Shown piece after piece: positions 9,088 through 18,412 of a stretch of 34,601 bases of DNA. Under the pieces are notes generated by a model that saw only the letters and a list, made by a program, of their open reading frames with translations, did no database searches and was not told where the DNA came from. The position numbers and the translations under genes were made by a program. This stretch comes from Verrucomicrobiales bacterium (GTDB lineage Bacteria > Verrucomicrobiota > Verrucomicrobiia > Limisphaerales > UBA9464). The stretch's first letter is position 1. Each line of letters starts with the position of its first letter. The stretch is taken from the NCBI GenBank assembly GCA_005793375.1, contig SXSK01000404.1, forward strand, positions 1 to 34,601. The letters are read 5' to 3'.

Positions 9088-10227
9088 ATGCTTCATATTG
9101 CCCTCAAAATGTTGATGGGAGACCGCGCCAAGTATGTGATGTTGGTGAGCGGTTTGACCTTCGCGACCCTGCTGATGACGCAGCAGAATGCAATCTTTCA
9201 GGGGTTGTTGCGGTGGACGACCAGTCACATGCGTAACATGCGCGCGAGCATCTGGGTGGTGGAAGCGCGTGTCATTCAGGTCAACGAAACCAAAGCGTTG
9301 CGGGATACCGATGTGAACCGTGTCCGGAGCGTCAAGTCTGTGGACTTTGCGGTGCCGTTGTACCAGGGAATTCTGAAAGCGCGTTCGGCGGAGGGGTCGG
9401 ACAAGATTCTGCAAGTGATCGGATTGGATCGTGCTTCACTGGTGGGGCGGCCAGCAGTGATTCTCCAGGGGAATTTGGCCGATTTGCGAGTACCGAACAG
9501 TGTGTTTATCGACGAGTTAGCCGTCGAACGGCTCAGTGCGGGGCGCGCCAAACCGTTGGGATTGGGTGATTCATTCGAGATCAATGACCGCGAGGCGCGG
9601 ATCGTGGGGATCTGTCGAACGGAACGTCACTTTTTTGGGTATCCCTACGTATTTTGTACCTACGACCAAGCTCTCCTGTTTGCACCGCGCCAGCGAAAGA
9701 TGCTGTCGATGATTCTGGCGGAACCGGCGGCAGGATGGACTCCTGAAGCTGCGGCGCGCGAGATCGAACGACAGACTGGATTAAAGGCGTTTACGGTGCC
9801 GGAATTTACCAAATCCACGGTAGACTGGGTCTTCCGAGAGACCGGCATCGCGTTTTCATTTCTGACCACCATTATTCTGGGTTTCATTGTGGGCGTGGCG
9901 GTGGCTGGACAGACTTTTTATTCGTTTGTTTTGGAAAACCTTCGGCATTTGGGGGCGCTGAAGGCGATGGGAGCGAGTGCTTGGTTGTTGGCGCAAATGC
10001 TGTTGGTTCAGGCGTTCACGGTGGGTTTGATTGGGTACGGATTAGGCGTGGGGTTGACGGCGTTATTTGGGTACCTAGTGCTGCCGATCGGCCAGCCGCC
10101 ATTTTTTTTGGAAGCGAGTTCCCTGATTAAATCCCTGGGCGCGGTACTCGCCATTTGCACGTTTGCGGCGCTGCTTGGCATCCGGCGTGTGGCGCGGCTC
10201 GAAGCGGCGGTAGTCTTCCGAAATTGA
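9088..10227 (+). CDS. ABC exporter permease, FtsX/MacB type, DevC-like
   Basis: From the ATG at 9088 the protein is 379 aa, the usual size of DevC-type permeases. It begins MLHIALKMLMGDRAKY, as in that family, then a first membrane segment (about 15-33). A periplasmic domain of about 200 residues follows. The C-terminal half has three more segments typical of the FtsX domain, including the conserved LGALKAMGAS loop that contacts the ATPase. The frame is open back to 8704 and a GTG at 9049 with GGGGAG upstream is an alternative start, but homology favours 9088. The ATPase and adaptor genes follow directly in the same direction, so this is one exporter. No outer-membrane TolC partner is in the window. 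The substrate is unknown. Confidence 0.85.
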   Translation: MLHIALKMLMGDRAKYVMLVSGLTFATLLMTQQNAIFQGLLRWTTSHMRNMRASIWVVEARVIQVNETKALRDTDVNRVRSVKSVDFAVPLYQGILKARSAEGSDKILQVIGLDRASLVGRPAVILQGNLADLRVPNSVFIDELAVERLSAGRAKPLGLGDSFEINDREARIVGICRTERHFFGYPYVFCTYDQALLFAPRQRKMLSMILAEPAAGWTPEAAAREIERQTGLKAFTVPEFTKSTVDWVFRETGIAFSFLTTIILGFIVGVAVAGQTFYSFVLENLRHLGALKAMGASAWLLAQMLLVQAFTVGLIGYGLGVGLTALFGYLVLPIGQPPFFLEASSLIKSLGAVLAICTFAALLGIRRVARLEAAVVFRN

Positions 10228-10230
10228 ACA

Positions 10231-11001
10231 ATGGAACCCTTGCAATCCATGAATGGAATTGCCTCCAGAGCTCCAGTCCTCGCCGTGGCGGTGCGAGAAG
10301 TGACCAAGAGTTTTGGGACGGGCGACAGTCGGACGGTGGCGCTTAAAGGGGCGACATTTGATGCGCGAGAGGGTGAATTGCATCTGGTGGTGGGGCCGAG
10401 TGGTTGCGGCAAGACGACTCTGCTGAGTGTGATTGCCGGCACATTGGGATGGGATTGTGGTGACATCGACGTTTTGGGCACCTCGTTGAGTACACTCTCC
10501 AAAGGAAAGACGACGGCATTTCGCGGGAAGAACATCGGGTTCATTTTCCAGCAGTTCAATTTGATTCCTACGCTGAGTTGCGTCGAGAATGTGAGTGTGC
10601 CGATGCTATTGAATGGTGCGAAGCGGTCGGAGGCAGAGAAGCGGGCGGCACGATTGTTGGTGGAAGTGGGTTTAGAAGACAAACTGCAGCAACGCCCCAC
10701 TCAATTGTCGGGTGGTCAGCAACAGCGTGTGGCCATAGCTCGCGCCTTGATTCATGAGCCTCGACTATTGATTTGTGACGAGCCGACCAGTGCCCTGGAT
10801 TCGACTACGGGACATCAGATCATGGATTTGCTGGCCGCAGTGGCCCGGGTCCCTGGTCGATGCGTCATCATCGTGACACATGATCCGCGAATATACGGCT
10901 ACGCCGATCGCATCACCGAGATGGAGGACGGCCGAGTGAACCGGGTGCTCGCCGGCGAAACCTTGAGATCCATCCACCACGGACCCAATTCCCTCACCTG
11001 A
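10231..11001 (+). CDS. ABC transporter ATP-binding protein (DevA/LolD/MacB-like)
   Basis: The 256-aa ATPase has Walker A GPSGCGKT (55-62), the Q-loop in FIFQQFNLIP (about 105-113), signature LSGGQ (159-163), Walker B LLICDEPTS (179-187) and the H-loop in VTHD. This set matches the LolD/MacB/DevA subgroup, which works with FtsX-fold permeases by mechanotransmission rather than a channel. It starts 3 bp after the permease stop and ends 27 bp before the adaptor ATG, so the three genes are an operon. A second ATG at 10249 could be the real start, since the first 12 or so residues are not conserved-looking. The class is certain; the cargo is unknown. Confidence 0.93.
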   Translation: MEPLQSMNGIASRAPVLAVAVREVTKSFGTGDSRTVALKGATFDAREGELHLVVGPSGCGKTTLLSVIAGTLGWDCGDIDVLGTSLSTLSKGKTTAFRGKNIGFIFQQFNLIPTLSCVENVSVPMLLNGAKRSEAEKRAARLLVEVGLEDKLQQRPTQLSGGQQQRVAIARALIHEPRLLICDEPTSALDSTTGHQIMDLLAAVARVPGRCVIIVTHDPRIYGYADRITEMEDGRVNRVLAGETLRSIHHGPNSLT

Positions 11002-11028
11002 CTCCAACACCTGCTTTTAACTCCATTG

Positions 11029-12009
11029 ATGATTTTTCGAAAATTCAGTTTCTACTTGGCCATAGTCGGTGTGGTGGCGTGTGCCATGCTGGTGCGACGG
11101 GTTCAACGGATGCCGGCGGCACCACCGCCGTTGTCGGAGCCTGCGCGATCCCCATTCACGGATACGGTGGCCGCAACCGGGTTGATTGAATCGTCCCGCG
11201 AGAATGTCCGAATTGCTTCTCCAAAGCCAGGTTTGGTCACTGCGGTCCTGGTGAATGTGGGCCAGGCTGTGCGTGCAGGGGATGGGCTGTTTCAACTGGA
11301 TGATCGGGAAGTTCGCGCGCGAATTGGCACGTTGGAAAAGCAGGTGCAAGCTCTGGAGGCATCGCTCAAACCTCGTGAAGTGATGGTGGCGGATTGGACA
11401 GATCGGTTGGCTCGAACGACTCGGTTGGAACGGGATCAGGTGGCGACGGCAGATGAGCGCAAACGCACGGAATTCGCGTTGGCGGGCGCCGCGGCTGAAT
11501 TGGACGCGATTCGGTCCCAGATCGAAGCCCAGCGGCAATTGATGCAGCAGACGAAGGTTGAGTTGGAGATATTGACGGTGCGAGCGCCGCGGGACGGGCA
11601 GATACTGAGTGTGAATATTCGGGCAGGTGAGTTCGCCCCGGCATCGGCGTTGGCGGAACCGCTGATGCTGCTGGGGGATATTGAGAAGCTTCAAGTGCGT
11701 GCGGAAGTCGATGAGCAGAATGCCCCGCTGGTTGGCTCCAACCAGCCGGCTTCAGCTTACTTGAAGGGTGACCGCGAACACGCCATTGCCTTGACGTTCG
11801 TCCGGATCGAACCGTACGTCGTTCCCAAGCGTAGCCTGACTGGGGACAGTTTGGAGCGTGTGGATACCCGCGTGCTCCAGGTCGTGTTTGAATTCCAACG
11901 ACCGAGTTACCCTGTGTATGTCGGGCAGCAGTTGGATGTGTTTATACAGCGGAGCTCCACCCAGAGTCCGATAGCAACCAATACGACAGCCAAGGCATCC
12001 ATGAGATAG
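11029..12009 (+). CDS. Periplasmic adaptor / membrane fusion protein (HlyD/DevB-like)
   Basis: The 326-aa protein starts at the ATG at 11029; a TTG three bases upstream is in frame but less likely. A single N-terminal membrane segment (about 6-24) is followed by a biotinyl-lipoyl half-motif (GLVTAVLVNVGQAVRAGDGLFQLDD). A Glu/Arg/Gln-rich coiled-coil hairpin covers about 85-175, then the second lipoyl half (VRAPRDGQILSVNIRAGE) and a beta-barrel domain. This is the architecture of adaptors bridging an inner-membrane ABC permease to an outer-membrane channel. It is the last gene of the exporter operon. The order permease-ATPase-adaptor is the reverse of the cyanobacterial devBCA order. Confidence 0.88.
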   Translation: MIFRKFSFYLAIVGVVACAMLVRRVQRMPAAPPPLSEPARSPFTDTVAATGLIESSRENVRIASPKPGLVTAVLVNVGQAVRAGDGLFQLDDREVRARIGTLEKQVQALEASLKPREVMVADWTDRLARTTRLERDQVATADERKRTEFALAGAAAELDAIRSQIEAQRQLMQQTKVELEILTVRAPRDGQILSVNIRAGEFAPASALAEPLMLLGDIEKLQVRAEVDEQNAPLVGSNQPASAYLKGDREHAIALTFVRIEPYVVPKRSLTGDSLERVDTRVLQVVFEFQRPSYPVYVGQQLDVFIQRSSTQSPIATNTTAKASMR

Positions 12010-12067
12010 AACCTATGGGAAGCGTTGGGTGGAAGAACCGAACCATGGTCTTGAGTGGTCATCGAGC

Positions 12068-13528
12068 TTAGTTAGCCCCATCCTCCTCCGTCTTTTGGGT
12101 CTTCTTCAACGATGCGTAAGCGGCGAGAGCGTCGTTACGGGCTTTGGCGTGATCGACGATTGGGCGTGGGTAAGTCTTTCCCAGAGTGATATTCGCGGAC
12201 CTGAGATCGGCCAGTGATGCGGACCACGGTTGATGCAATAACGCGTTCGGGAGTTTGGCGATTTCCGGTATCCATCGCCGGACGTAGCGGCCTTCTGGAT
12301 CAAAGCGTTCACCCTGGCTGACAGGATTGAAGATCCGGAAGTAAGGGGCGGCATCCGCACCACAACCTGCGGACCATTGCCAGCCCATGGTGTTTTGGGC
12401 GAGGTCCGCATCGACAAGGGTATCCCAGAACCAGCGGGCGCCATCCTGCCAGGGGAGAACCAGATCTTTGACGAGGAACGAGGCAACGATCATGCGGACC
12501 CGGTTGTGCATCCAGCCGGTGCTCCAGAGTTCGCGCATACCGGCGTCAACGATGGGGTATCCGGTGAGGCCGCGCTGCCAGGCTCTTAATTGGCCCGGAT
12601 CGGATCGCCAGGGAAACTGCTTCCAGGCATCGCGCAATGGTTCAGTTGGCGTGTGTCTAAAGTGATAAAGCAAATGATGAGAAAACTCGCGCCAGCCGAG
12701 CTCGGTAATGTACTGGGAGCTCTTCCACTCTGGATTGCGAGACGGCTCCAGACGGTTGCGCAGAGCATGCCAGATTTGGCCTGGGGAAATTTCGCCGAAG
12801 TGGAGGTGAGGAGAGAGTCGTGAAGTTCCCAGCAGGTCCGGTCGGTCTCGTTGTTCTTTGTAGACATCAAAAGGAGTGCCACTGAAGCGGTCGAGAAGTT
12901 TTTCAGCACCGGCCTCGCCAGGAGACCAAGCGTTGTGGATGCCGACGTCCCACGGGATGTGCGGTTTGAGGTTGAGGGACTCCAGTGGAATCGAGTTGGG
13001 CCAGGACTTGGGTGCGGCCAAGGATTCGGGCGCAACCAGTGGCAATGGCGGATTCAGGCGTGCGATGCAATGGCGCCAGAATGGGGTGAACACCTGAAAG
13101 GGTTTTCCCTGCTGGTTCTGGATCGTCCACGGTTCATTGAGCAGGGCCCCATTGGTACTCTCGGCATGCAAGCCTTCGGTGCGCAGGGATTCTTTGATCT
13201 TGGAATCGCGATCCATGACTTCGGGTTCGTAACGCCGATTCCAGACCACGGCATCCGCCCCGACGTCGTGAGCCAATGATCGCAGGCTTTCCAGGCTTGG
13301 TCCTTGGCGAAGAATGAGTTGGGAACCCAGGCGTCTCAGCGACCCTTGCAATGATTGGAGCGATTGATGGAGCCACCATCGGGACGCTCCCCCCGGTTGC
13401 CATGGAGATTCTTCGTCGGGTGCCCAGATAAACACAGGCACGACTGGGCCTCTCCGTTTGAACCCGAGATTGAGGGCGGGATTGTCCGTGATTCGAAGAT
13501 CAGAACGGAACCAGACGATCGTGCACAT
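12068..13528 (-). CDS. phr: Cryptochrome/DNA photolyase family, probable CPD photolyase
   Basis: The 486-aa length fits a class I photolyase. It opens with IVWFRSDLRITDNPAL, the N-terminal antenna-binding alpha/beta domain. The C-terminal FAD domain carries TGYPIVDAGMREL and GWMHNRVRMIVASFL (about 320-350) and QNTMGWQWSAGCGADAAPYFRIFNP (about 376-400). The tryptophans there are expected to form the electron-transfer chain that reduces FAD. The reaction is light-driven repair of cyclobutane pyrimidine dimers. A cryptochrome role or 6-4 specificity cannot be excluded, but the class I bacterial pattern favours CPD repair. The start ATG has no clear ribosome site. It is convergent with the exporter operon (58-bp gap) and lies downstream of a DUF374-ruvA pair; co-transcription is uncertain with 107 bp between. 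Confidence 0.92.
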   Translation of the reverse strand: MCTIVWFRSDLRITDNPALNLGFKRRGPVVPVFIWAPDEESPWQPGGASRWWLHQSLQSLQGSLRRLGSQLILRQGPSLESLRSLAHDVGADAVVWNRRYEPEVMDRDSKIKESLRTEGLHAESTNGALLNEPWTIQNQQGKPFQVFTPFWRHCIARLNPPLPLVAPESLAAPKSWPNSIPLESLNLKPHIPWDVGIHNAWSPGEAGAEKLLDRFSGTPFDVYKEQRDRPDLLGTSRLSPHLHFGEISPGQIWHALRNRLEPSRNPEWKSSQYITELGWREFSHHLLYHFRHTPTEPLRDAWKQFPWRSDPGQLRAWQRGLTGYPIVDAGMRELWSTGWMHNRVRMIVASFLVKDLVLPWQDGARWFWDTLVDADLAQNTMGWQWSAGCGADAAPYFRIFNPVSQGERFDPEGRYVRRWIPEIAKLPNALLHQPWSASLADLRSANITLGKTYPRPIVDHAKARNDALAAYASLKKTQKTEEDGAN

Positions 13529-13635
13529 TGTCGTAAGGGGTTAGCCGTTCAACGAGCCATTCTGCTGAAGTGTGATCTGATCGCCTGACGGCGTTGCGGG
13601 CCCAGGGAAGGGTGGTTCGACTTCCTGAACACCGG

Positions 13636-14337
13636 TCAGTCATGGGTGAGGCGTCTTAGTTCCGATTCCAGGGTGGCGCGAAAAGCGTCGCGTTGTTCAG
13701 AAGAAGTCTCACGGGGGACGTGGATGGCCTTACCGAATTGCACATGGCATTGGCTAAATGGCAAGGGCACCTGAAAACGATCCCAGGTGTTGAGGGATTT
13801 TTTCCAGCTCAACCAGAATGTGACGGGCACGATCGGGTAACCGGTGAGTTGGGCGAGGGCAATGATGCCTTCCTGTACGGAATAGACCGGGCCGCGGGGA
13901 CCGTCTGGGGTGATGGCGAGATCGAATCCCGCCTCGGCGGCGGTGACCAGTTCACGGAGGGCTTGGGCGCCGCGGCGACTCGAGGAACCGCGCACAGGAT
14001 GGCCACCGAACAACTCGACGACTCGCGCCAACAATCCGCCATCACGCGATGCGCTGGTGAGGGCAGCCAGGCGCCGGTCGGTCTTGGTACCGCCCCGGAT
14101 GAATCTCCAATACAGGATCATCGAGAGTGAGAGACGGTTATGCCAGATGGCGAATATGACGCGTTGGGAATCGCCTTGTTGGAACAGTCCACTGTCGTCA
14201 TTGAGGCGCCAGCGCAGTGTGGAAGCGATGCCGCAAGTGGTAAGCCAGATGGCGCGCGCTGCGAGTCGCCCGTGCCAGCGGACCTGCTTGGGAGTGCTGG
14301 AGACAGACAGGTGAGGTTTTTTCGCTGCTGGCTTCAC
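13636..14337 (-). CDS. DUF374 lysophospholipid acyltransferase family protein
   Basis: The 233-aa protein matches the DUF374 branch of the PlsC-like acyltransferases. It has IFAIWHNRLSLSMIL (catalytic His region), SASRDGGLLARVVELFGG, RGSSSRRGAQALREL and TPDGPRGPVYSVQEGIIALAQLTGYPIVPV. Members are thought to acylate membrane lipids or lipid A-type substrates at the inner membrane. The exact acceptor is not known here. The start is a GTG whose GTGA overlaps the ruvA stop by 4 bp, so the two genes are translationally coupled, although their functions are unrelated. Confidence 0.85.
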   Translation of the reverse strand: MKPAAKKPHLSVSSTPKQVRWHGRLAARAIWLTTCGIASTLRWRLNDDSGLFQQGDSQRVIFAIWHNRLSLSMILYWRFIRGGTKTDRRLAALTSASRDGGLLARVVELFGGHPVRGSSSRRGAQALRELVTAAEAGFDLAITPDGPRGPVYSVQEGIIALAQLTGYPIVPVTFWLSWKKSLNTWDRFQVPLPFSQCHVQFGKAIHVPRETSSEQRDAFRATLESELRRLTHD

Positions 14338-14939
14338 GCACCTTTTTTGAAACAGGCTTTGACCAAATCCTCCACTGAAGCGCGTTCGCCGAGCATGGCT
14401 TGGGCGGCGCGAACCGATTCCTGGGCCTCTGCGATTTTTAATCCCAGGGCGGTAAGGGCGGCGACAGCGTCTTGTGTCTTCTGGTCCGCGCTGCCGAAGA
14501 CGCGACTGGTTGCGGCGGTTCCCGATCCCAAGACATGGCCGACCTTGTCCTTGAGTTCGACGACGATACGTTCGGCGGTTTTCCGTCCCACGCCATTGAT
14601 CTGCGAGAGGGCTTTGACGTCATTGGCTGCAACGGCGGTTCGGAATGCGGCGACGTTCATGCCACTGAGAATGCTGAGGCCTATTTTTGGACCGATCCCG
14701 CTGACGTTGTGGATGAGCATCCGGAACAAATCGCGTTCTGCCGCGGTGCTGAAACCGTACAACACATGGGCGTCCTCCCGGATGGAGAGGTGCGTGAGCA
14801 ATTCGACCGGGCTGCCGGGTTTGGGCAATTTGTCGAAGGAACTCAAGGGGATCAGCACTTCGTAGCCCACTCCGCCGACATCCACGATTGCCAAGGTGGG
14901 TAGTGCCTCAACCAGTTTACCATGTAGAAACGTGATCAT
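14334..14939 (-). CDS. ruvA: Holliday junction branch migration protein RuvA
   Basis: The 201-aa protein matches RuvA in full. It has an OB-fold N-terminal domain (MITFLHGKLVEALP, DVGGVGYEVLIP, LSIREDAHVLYGF), helix-hairpin-helix repeats (NVSGIGPKIGLSILSG and INGVGRKTAERIVVELKDK) and a C-terminal RuvB-binding domain (about 150-200). The tetramer binds Holliday junctions and loads RuvB during recombination repair. No ruvB or ruvC lies next to it; the downstream partner is the overlapping DUF374 gene. The length is normal and the identity is not in doubt. Confidence 0.97.
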   Translation of the reverse strand: MITFLHGKLVEALPTLAIVDVGGVGYEVLIPLSSFDKLPKPGSPVELLTHLSIREDAHVLYGFSTAAERDLFRMLIHNVSGIGPKIGLSILSGMNVAAFRTAVAANDVKALSQINGVGRKTAERIVVELKDKVGHVLGSGTAATSRVFGSADQKTQDAVAALTALGLKIAEAQESVRAAQAMLGERASVEDLVKACFKKGA

Positions 14940-15033
14940 CTCGCTTGGGGCCAGTGTGTTGCAGGGGATACCGGAAGCTCAAAGAACAAAAGGAGGGGTG
15001 GGCTCTAAATCCTACCTAATGCCTGATCCACTT

Positions 15034-16302
15034 CTATCGGATGGGTTGGGTTTCCAGGGCCTGTTCGCGTTCGAGCAGCGACGGGTGGGAGTAATAAAAA
15101 CCACTGTAGAGAGGATGAGGGGTCAAGTTGCTGAGATTCTTTTCACTGAGTTTCCTCAAGGCGCCGACCAACGGGCCGCGGTCACCCATCGTTTCACGAG
15201 CATAGGTATCGGCCTCGTATTCATGTTTTCGGGACCAGTGATTGGCGAGAGGGGATAGCCAGAACGTCAGGGTGCCGCTGAGGAGTGCGAACAGGTAGAG
15301 GACTGGGGCGACGCCGTTTTCGAGTCGAAATCCAAACGCTTCGAGAAACCATGCCTGTTTGGCCAGCCACCCGATGGCTGCGAATCCGATCAAGGAACTG
15401 AAGCCAGCCCAGAGCAGCATTTTAGGCACATGACCCCGTTTGTAATGGCCAATCTCATGAGCCAGCACGGCTTCCAATTCCGGCTCAGTGAGTTGCGTGA
15501 TTAATGTATCGAATAACACAATTTTGCGGGCGCGGCCGAATCCTGTGAAGAATGCGTTGGAATGTTTCGAACGTTTGGAGCCATCCATCACCAGAATGGT
15601 TTTTGCCGAGAAGCCTGTGCGTTCGCCCAAACCCAGCAAGCGATCTCGAAGTGCACCGGCCTCTAGTGGTGTCAGCTTGTTGAACAGCGGGAGGATGATT
15701 TTAGGGAACAGGACCATCATGATGAGTTGGAAGGCGAGAAGAACCGCCCAGGCCCAGATCCACCAGCGGTCTCCTGTCCAGGTGACGAGGTTCAGAATGA
15801 ACGATAGGAGTGGAATGCCGATGATGGCGCCTATCAGGAGTCCTTTGACCTGATCGGTGATCCAGGTACCTAGGGTCATGGTGTTGAACCCGAAGCGTTG
15901 TTCCAACCGGAACTGGTTCCACCAACCGAACGGCAATACCGGAATGGACAGAACGATTCCGGTCCCAAACAGCCAAAGCGCGCGGCTCCAGTGTCCGCTG
16001 CCCAGCAGGCCGTCTGTGTAGGAGAGGCTCCAGGGTAGGATGCCGCTGAGCAGCACGAGGAGGAGAATGGCGGTATCCCACAACTGTTCCCACCGACCGA
16101 AGCGTGACTTGGCGAGGGTGTACTCGACCGATTTGGCGTAGGTGGCGGCGTCCATGGTTTCCTGAAAGGCTGCTGGAATTGCGTCCTTGTGAGCTAGCAC
16201 ATGGCGTTGATTGAGGTGGTCGAGGCAATACTGCATGCTCCATCGCAAAGCGATGGCGGCGACGGCAACAGATTGGACGGCAAGAGGCGAGACGTTGGCC
16301 AC
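15034..16302 (-). CDS. M48 family metalloprotease, Ste24/CAAX prenyl protease 1-like
   Basis: The 422-aa multi-pass membrane protein has the zinc site HEIGH at 282-286 in VLAHEIGHYKRGH, and the third ligand Glu near 361 in RKHEYEADTYA. The N-terminal half contains several membrane segments (about 75-92, 107-126, 155-172, 180-200), as in eukaryotic Ste24. Bacterial relatives act in membrane-protein quality control; CAAX processing in bacteria is not established. The start is a GTG at 16302. The frame upstream offers no ATG, and the ribosome site is poor. It is divergent from the hopene cyclase, with 102 bp between, which must hold both promoters. Confidence 0.92.
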   Translation of the reverse strand: MANVSPLAVQSVAVAAIALRWSMQYCLDHLNQRHVLAHKDAIPAAFQETMDAATYAKSVEYTLAKSRFGRWEQLWDTAILLLVLLSGILPWSLSYTDGLLGSGHWSRALWLFGTGIVLSIPVLPFGWWNQFRLEQRFGFNTMTLGTWITDQVKGLLIGAIIGIPLLSFILNLVTWTGDRWWIWAWAVLLAFQLIMMVLFPKIILPLFNKLTPLEAGALRDRLLGLGERTGFSAKTILVMDGSKRSKHSNAFFTGFGRARKIVLFDTLITQLTEPELEAVLAHEIGHYKRGHVPKMLLWAGFSSLIGFAAIGWLAKQAWFLEAFGFRLENGVAPVLYLFALLSGTLTFWLSPLANHWSRKHEYEADTYARETMGDRGPLVGALRKLSEKNLSNLTPHPLYSGFYYSHPSLLEREQALETQPIR

Positions 16303-16404
16303 GACGTGAGAAAATAGCTCGGATCGGGAGGGAATGCACGCGTTCGGTTTTGAGTGGGGGTGCCGTGCCGCAACAAACGCCTTTACAGATAGCCTTCTCT
16401 AACC

Positions 16405-18408
16405 ATGCTGGGCTCCATGTCAGTTATGCCTGCGTCGACCGGAAAGCCGGTTGCCTTTGGTGGTACGCCTGACCCCGCACTGCGTACCTTGTCCCGATGT
16501 GATGAAGCCATAACGCGGTCTCAAAGCTTTCTGCTCGCCGAGCAGAAGCCTGAGGGTTATTGGGTCGGTGAGCTCATGGTGGATGCCACGTTGGTGGCTG
16601 ACATGGTGGCGTTCTATCATTGGTGGGGAAAGGTGGATACCGAATGGCAGCGCAAAGCGGTAAACCATCTGTTCCAGATGCAGTTGTTGGAAGGTGGTTG
16701 GAATATCTACCCACACGGACCGGCGGAAGTAAACGCCACGATCAAGTGCTACTTGGCGCTTAAGTTGGCGGGGGTGCCCGTAACCGACCCTCGAATGTTG
16801 CGGGCGCGTGAAGTCGCCCAATCTTTGGGCGGGGTACCGCGGATGAATACCTTTTCCAAGCTCTACCTCGCGCTGATAGGCTTGGTAGGCTGGAATCATG
16901 TCCCGACCATCCCCTGCGAGGTCCTGCTTATCGGGAAGTGGTTTCATGTCAATTTTTGGGAGATGAGCAATTGGTCGCGTGCGATGCTGATCCCGCTGGC
17001 CATCATCAACCACTATCGCCCCACCCGTTCGCTGAAGACCGGAGTCAATTTGGATGAACTGTTTCCCAATGGGAAATGGGAGTTGGATGAGACGTTGCGA
17101 CCGCGTTATTTTGATTTCTCACTCCGCAACATATTTCTTTGGTTGGATAAATTGCACAAGCTGGCGGAGTGGGTAAGCCGGCACGGCATGCATCCGTTCC
17201 GACATACCGCCCTCAAACGCGCCGAAGTCTGGATGCTGGAACGATTTGAGGGCAGTGACGGGTTGGCGGCGATATTCCCTGCCATGTTGAACGCCTTGAT
17301 CGCACTGATCGCGCTGGGGTATCCAGACGATCACCCCCAAGTCCTTCGTGCCCACCACGAGCTCAAAAAGCTCGAACATTACACCCGCGATACGGTTCGC
17401 ATAGAACCCTGTTTCTCCCCGGTATGGGATACGGCGATCGTCGAGATGTGCCTCCGAGAATCCGGGGTTCCCGCGGATCATCCCAAGATTGTCAAAGCAG
17501 CCAATTGGTTGATGACAAAAGAGATTCGATTTCGTGGAGATTGGATCCACAAGAATCCCGCGGACGTCGAACCGAGTGGGTGGGTTTTTGAATATGACAA
17601 CCAGTGGAATCCAGATGTCGATGACACCGCGATGGTATTGCTGGCATTGAGGCAGGTGCCCACGGAGGATGTAAAACGTCGGGATGAATGCATTCAACGC
17701 GGGCTGAAATGGATGATGACCTTTCAGTGCAAAGACGGTGGGTGGGCAGCCTTTGACAAGGATTGCACCAAGAGCATCCTCGAAAAGGTGCCCTTTGCCG
17801 ACCACAATGCCATGCTGGATCCAGAGTGCGCTGACATTACAGCCCGTATTCTGGAATTGCTGGGTTATGAAGGGTACACTCTGGACGAACCGCAGGTTCG
17901 GGCCGCAGTGCGCTATGTTCAGAAGGAGCAGGAAGCTGACGGTTCTTGGTACGGGCGTTGGGGGGTTAATTACATTTATGGCACCTGGCAAGTGTTGCGC
18001 GGGATGCGTGCGATGAAAATAGACATGAATCAGCCCTGGATCCAGAAGGGCGCACAGTGGCTTCGCAGTGTCCAGCGCCCGGATGGTGGTTGGGGCGAGC
18101 GGTGCAACACCTACGACGACCCGGTGTTCAAGGGTCAAGGTCCTAGCACCGCCTCCCAGACCGCCTGGGCCGTCATGGGGCTCTGCGCACTCGATAATCC
18201 ACAAGATCCTGTCCTCCAACAAGGTATCCACTACCTTATCCGCACCCAGAATCAGGACGGCTCCTGGACAGAAGACGAAATTACGGGCACCGGATTTCCG
18301 CAGGTATTCTACCTCAAGTACGACATGTATCGGAATGCCTGGCCGTTGCTCGCCTTGGCTACTTACCGTCGCCTGCTCCGTGGGCAGTCGGCGGGCCAAG
18401 TGTTGTAA
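16405..18408 (+). CDS. shc: Squalene-hopene cyclase
   Basis: The 667-aa length and sequence match squalene-hopene cyclase, which converts squalene to hopene/diplopterol for hopanoid membranes. The acid motif is DVDD at 404-407 (DxDD). QW-type repeats occur throughout (EGGWNIYP, CKDGGWAAFDKD, ADGSWYGRWGVNYIYGTW, PDGGWGE, QDGSWTEDEITGTGFPQVFYLKYD), as does the LHKLAEWVSRHGMHPFRHTAL region. The first ATG is at 16405; MSVMPAS at 16417 is an alternative, and neither has a strong ribosome site. No other hopanoid gene is adjacent, so squalene synthesis must be encoded elsewhere. It ends 4 bp from the stop of the convergent gene. The protein is complete, with no frameshift. Confidence 0.96.
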   Translation: MLGSMSVMPASTGKPVAFGGTPDPALRTLSRCDEAITRSQSFLLAEQKPEGYWVGELMVDATLVADMVAFYHWWGKVDTEWQRKAVNHLFQMQLLEGGWNIYPHGPAEVNATIKCYLALKLAGVPVTDPRMLRAREVAQSLGGVPRMNTFSKLYLALIGLVGWNHVPTIPCEVLLIGKWFHVNFWEMSNWSRAMLIPLAIINHYRPTRSLKTGVNLDELFPNGKWELDETLRPRYFDFSLRNIFLWLDKLHKLAEWVSRHGMHPFRHTALKRAEVWMLERFEGSDGLAAIFPAMLNALIALIALGYPDDHPQVLRAHHELKKLEHYTRDTVRIEPCFSPVWDTAIVEMCLRESGVPADHPKIVKAANWLMTKEIRFRGDWIHKNPADVEPSGWVFEYDNQWNPDVDDTAMVLLALRQVPTEDVKRRDECIQRGLKWMMTFQCKDGGWAAFDKDCTKSILEKVPFADHNAMLDPECADITARILELLGYEGYTLDEPQVRAAVRYVQKEQEADGSWYGRWGVNYIYGTWQVLRGMRAMKIDMNQPWIQKGAQWLRSVQRPDGGWGERCNTYDDPVFKGQGPSTASQTAWAVMGLCALDNPQDPVLQQGIHYLIRTQNQDGSWTEDEITGTGFPQVFYLKYDMYRNAWPLLALATYRRLLRGQSAGQVL

Positions 18409-18412
18409 CGAC

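Noticed and set aside
17119-18399. 426-codon open frame on the minus strand inside the hopene cyclase gene
   Set aside because: It is antisense to a clear squalene-hopene cyclase and has no recognisable domain. Its openness follows from codon bias in the sense gene.
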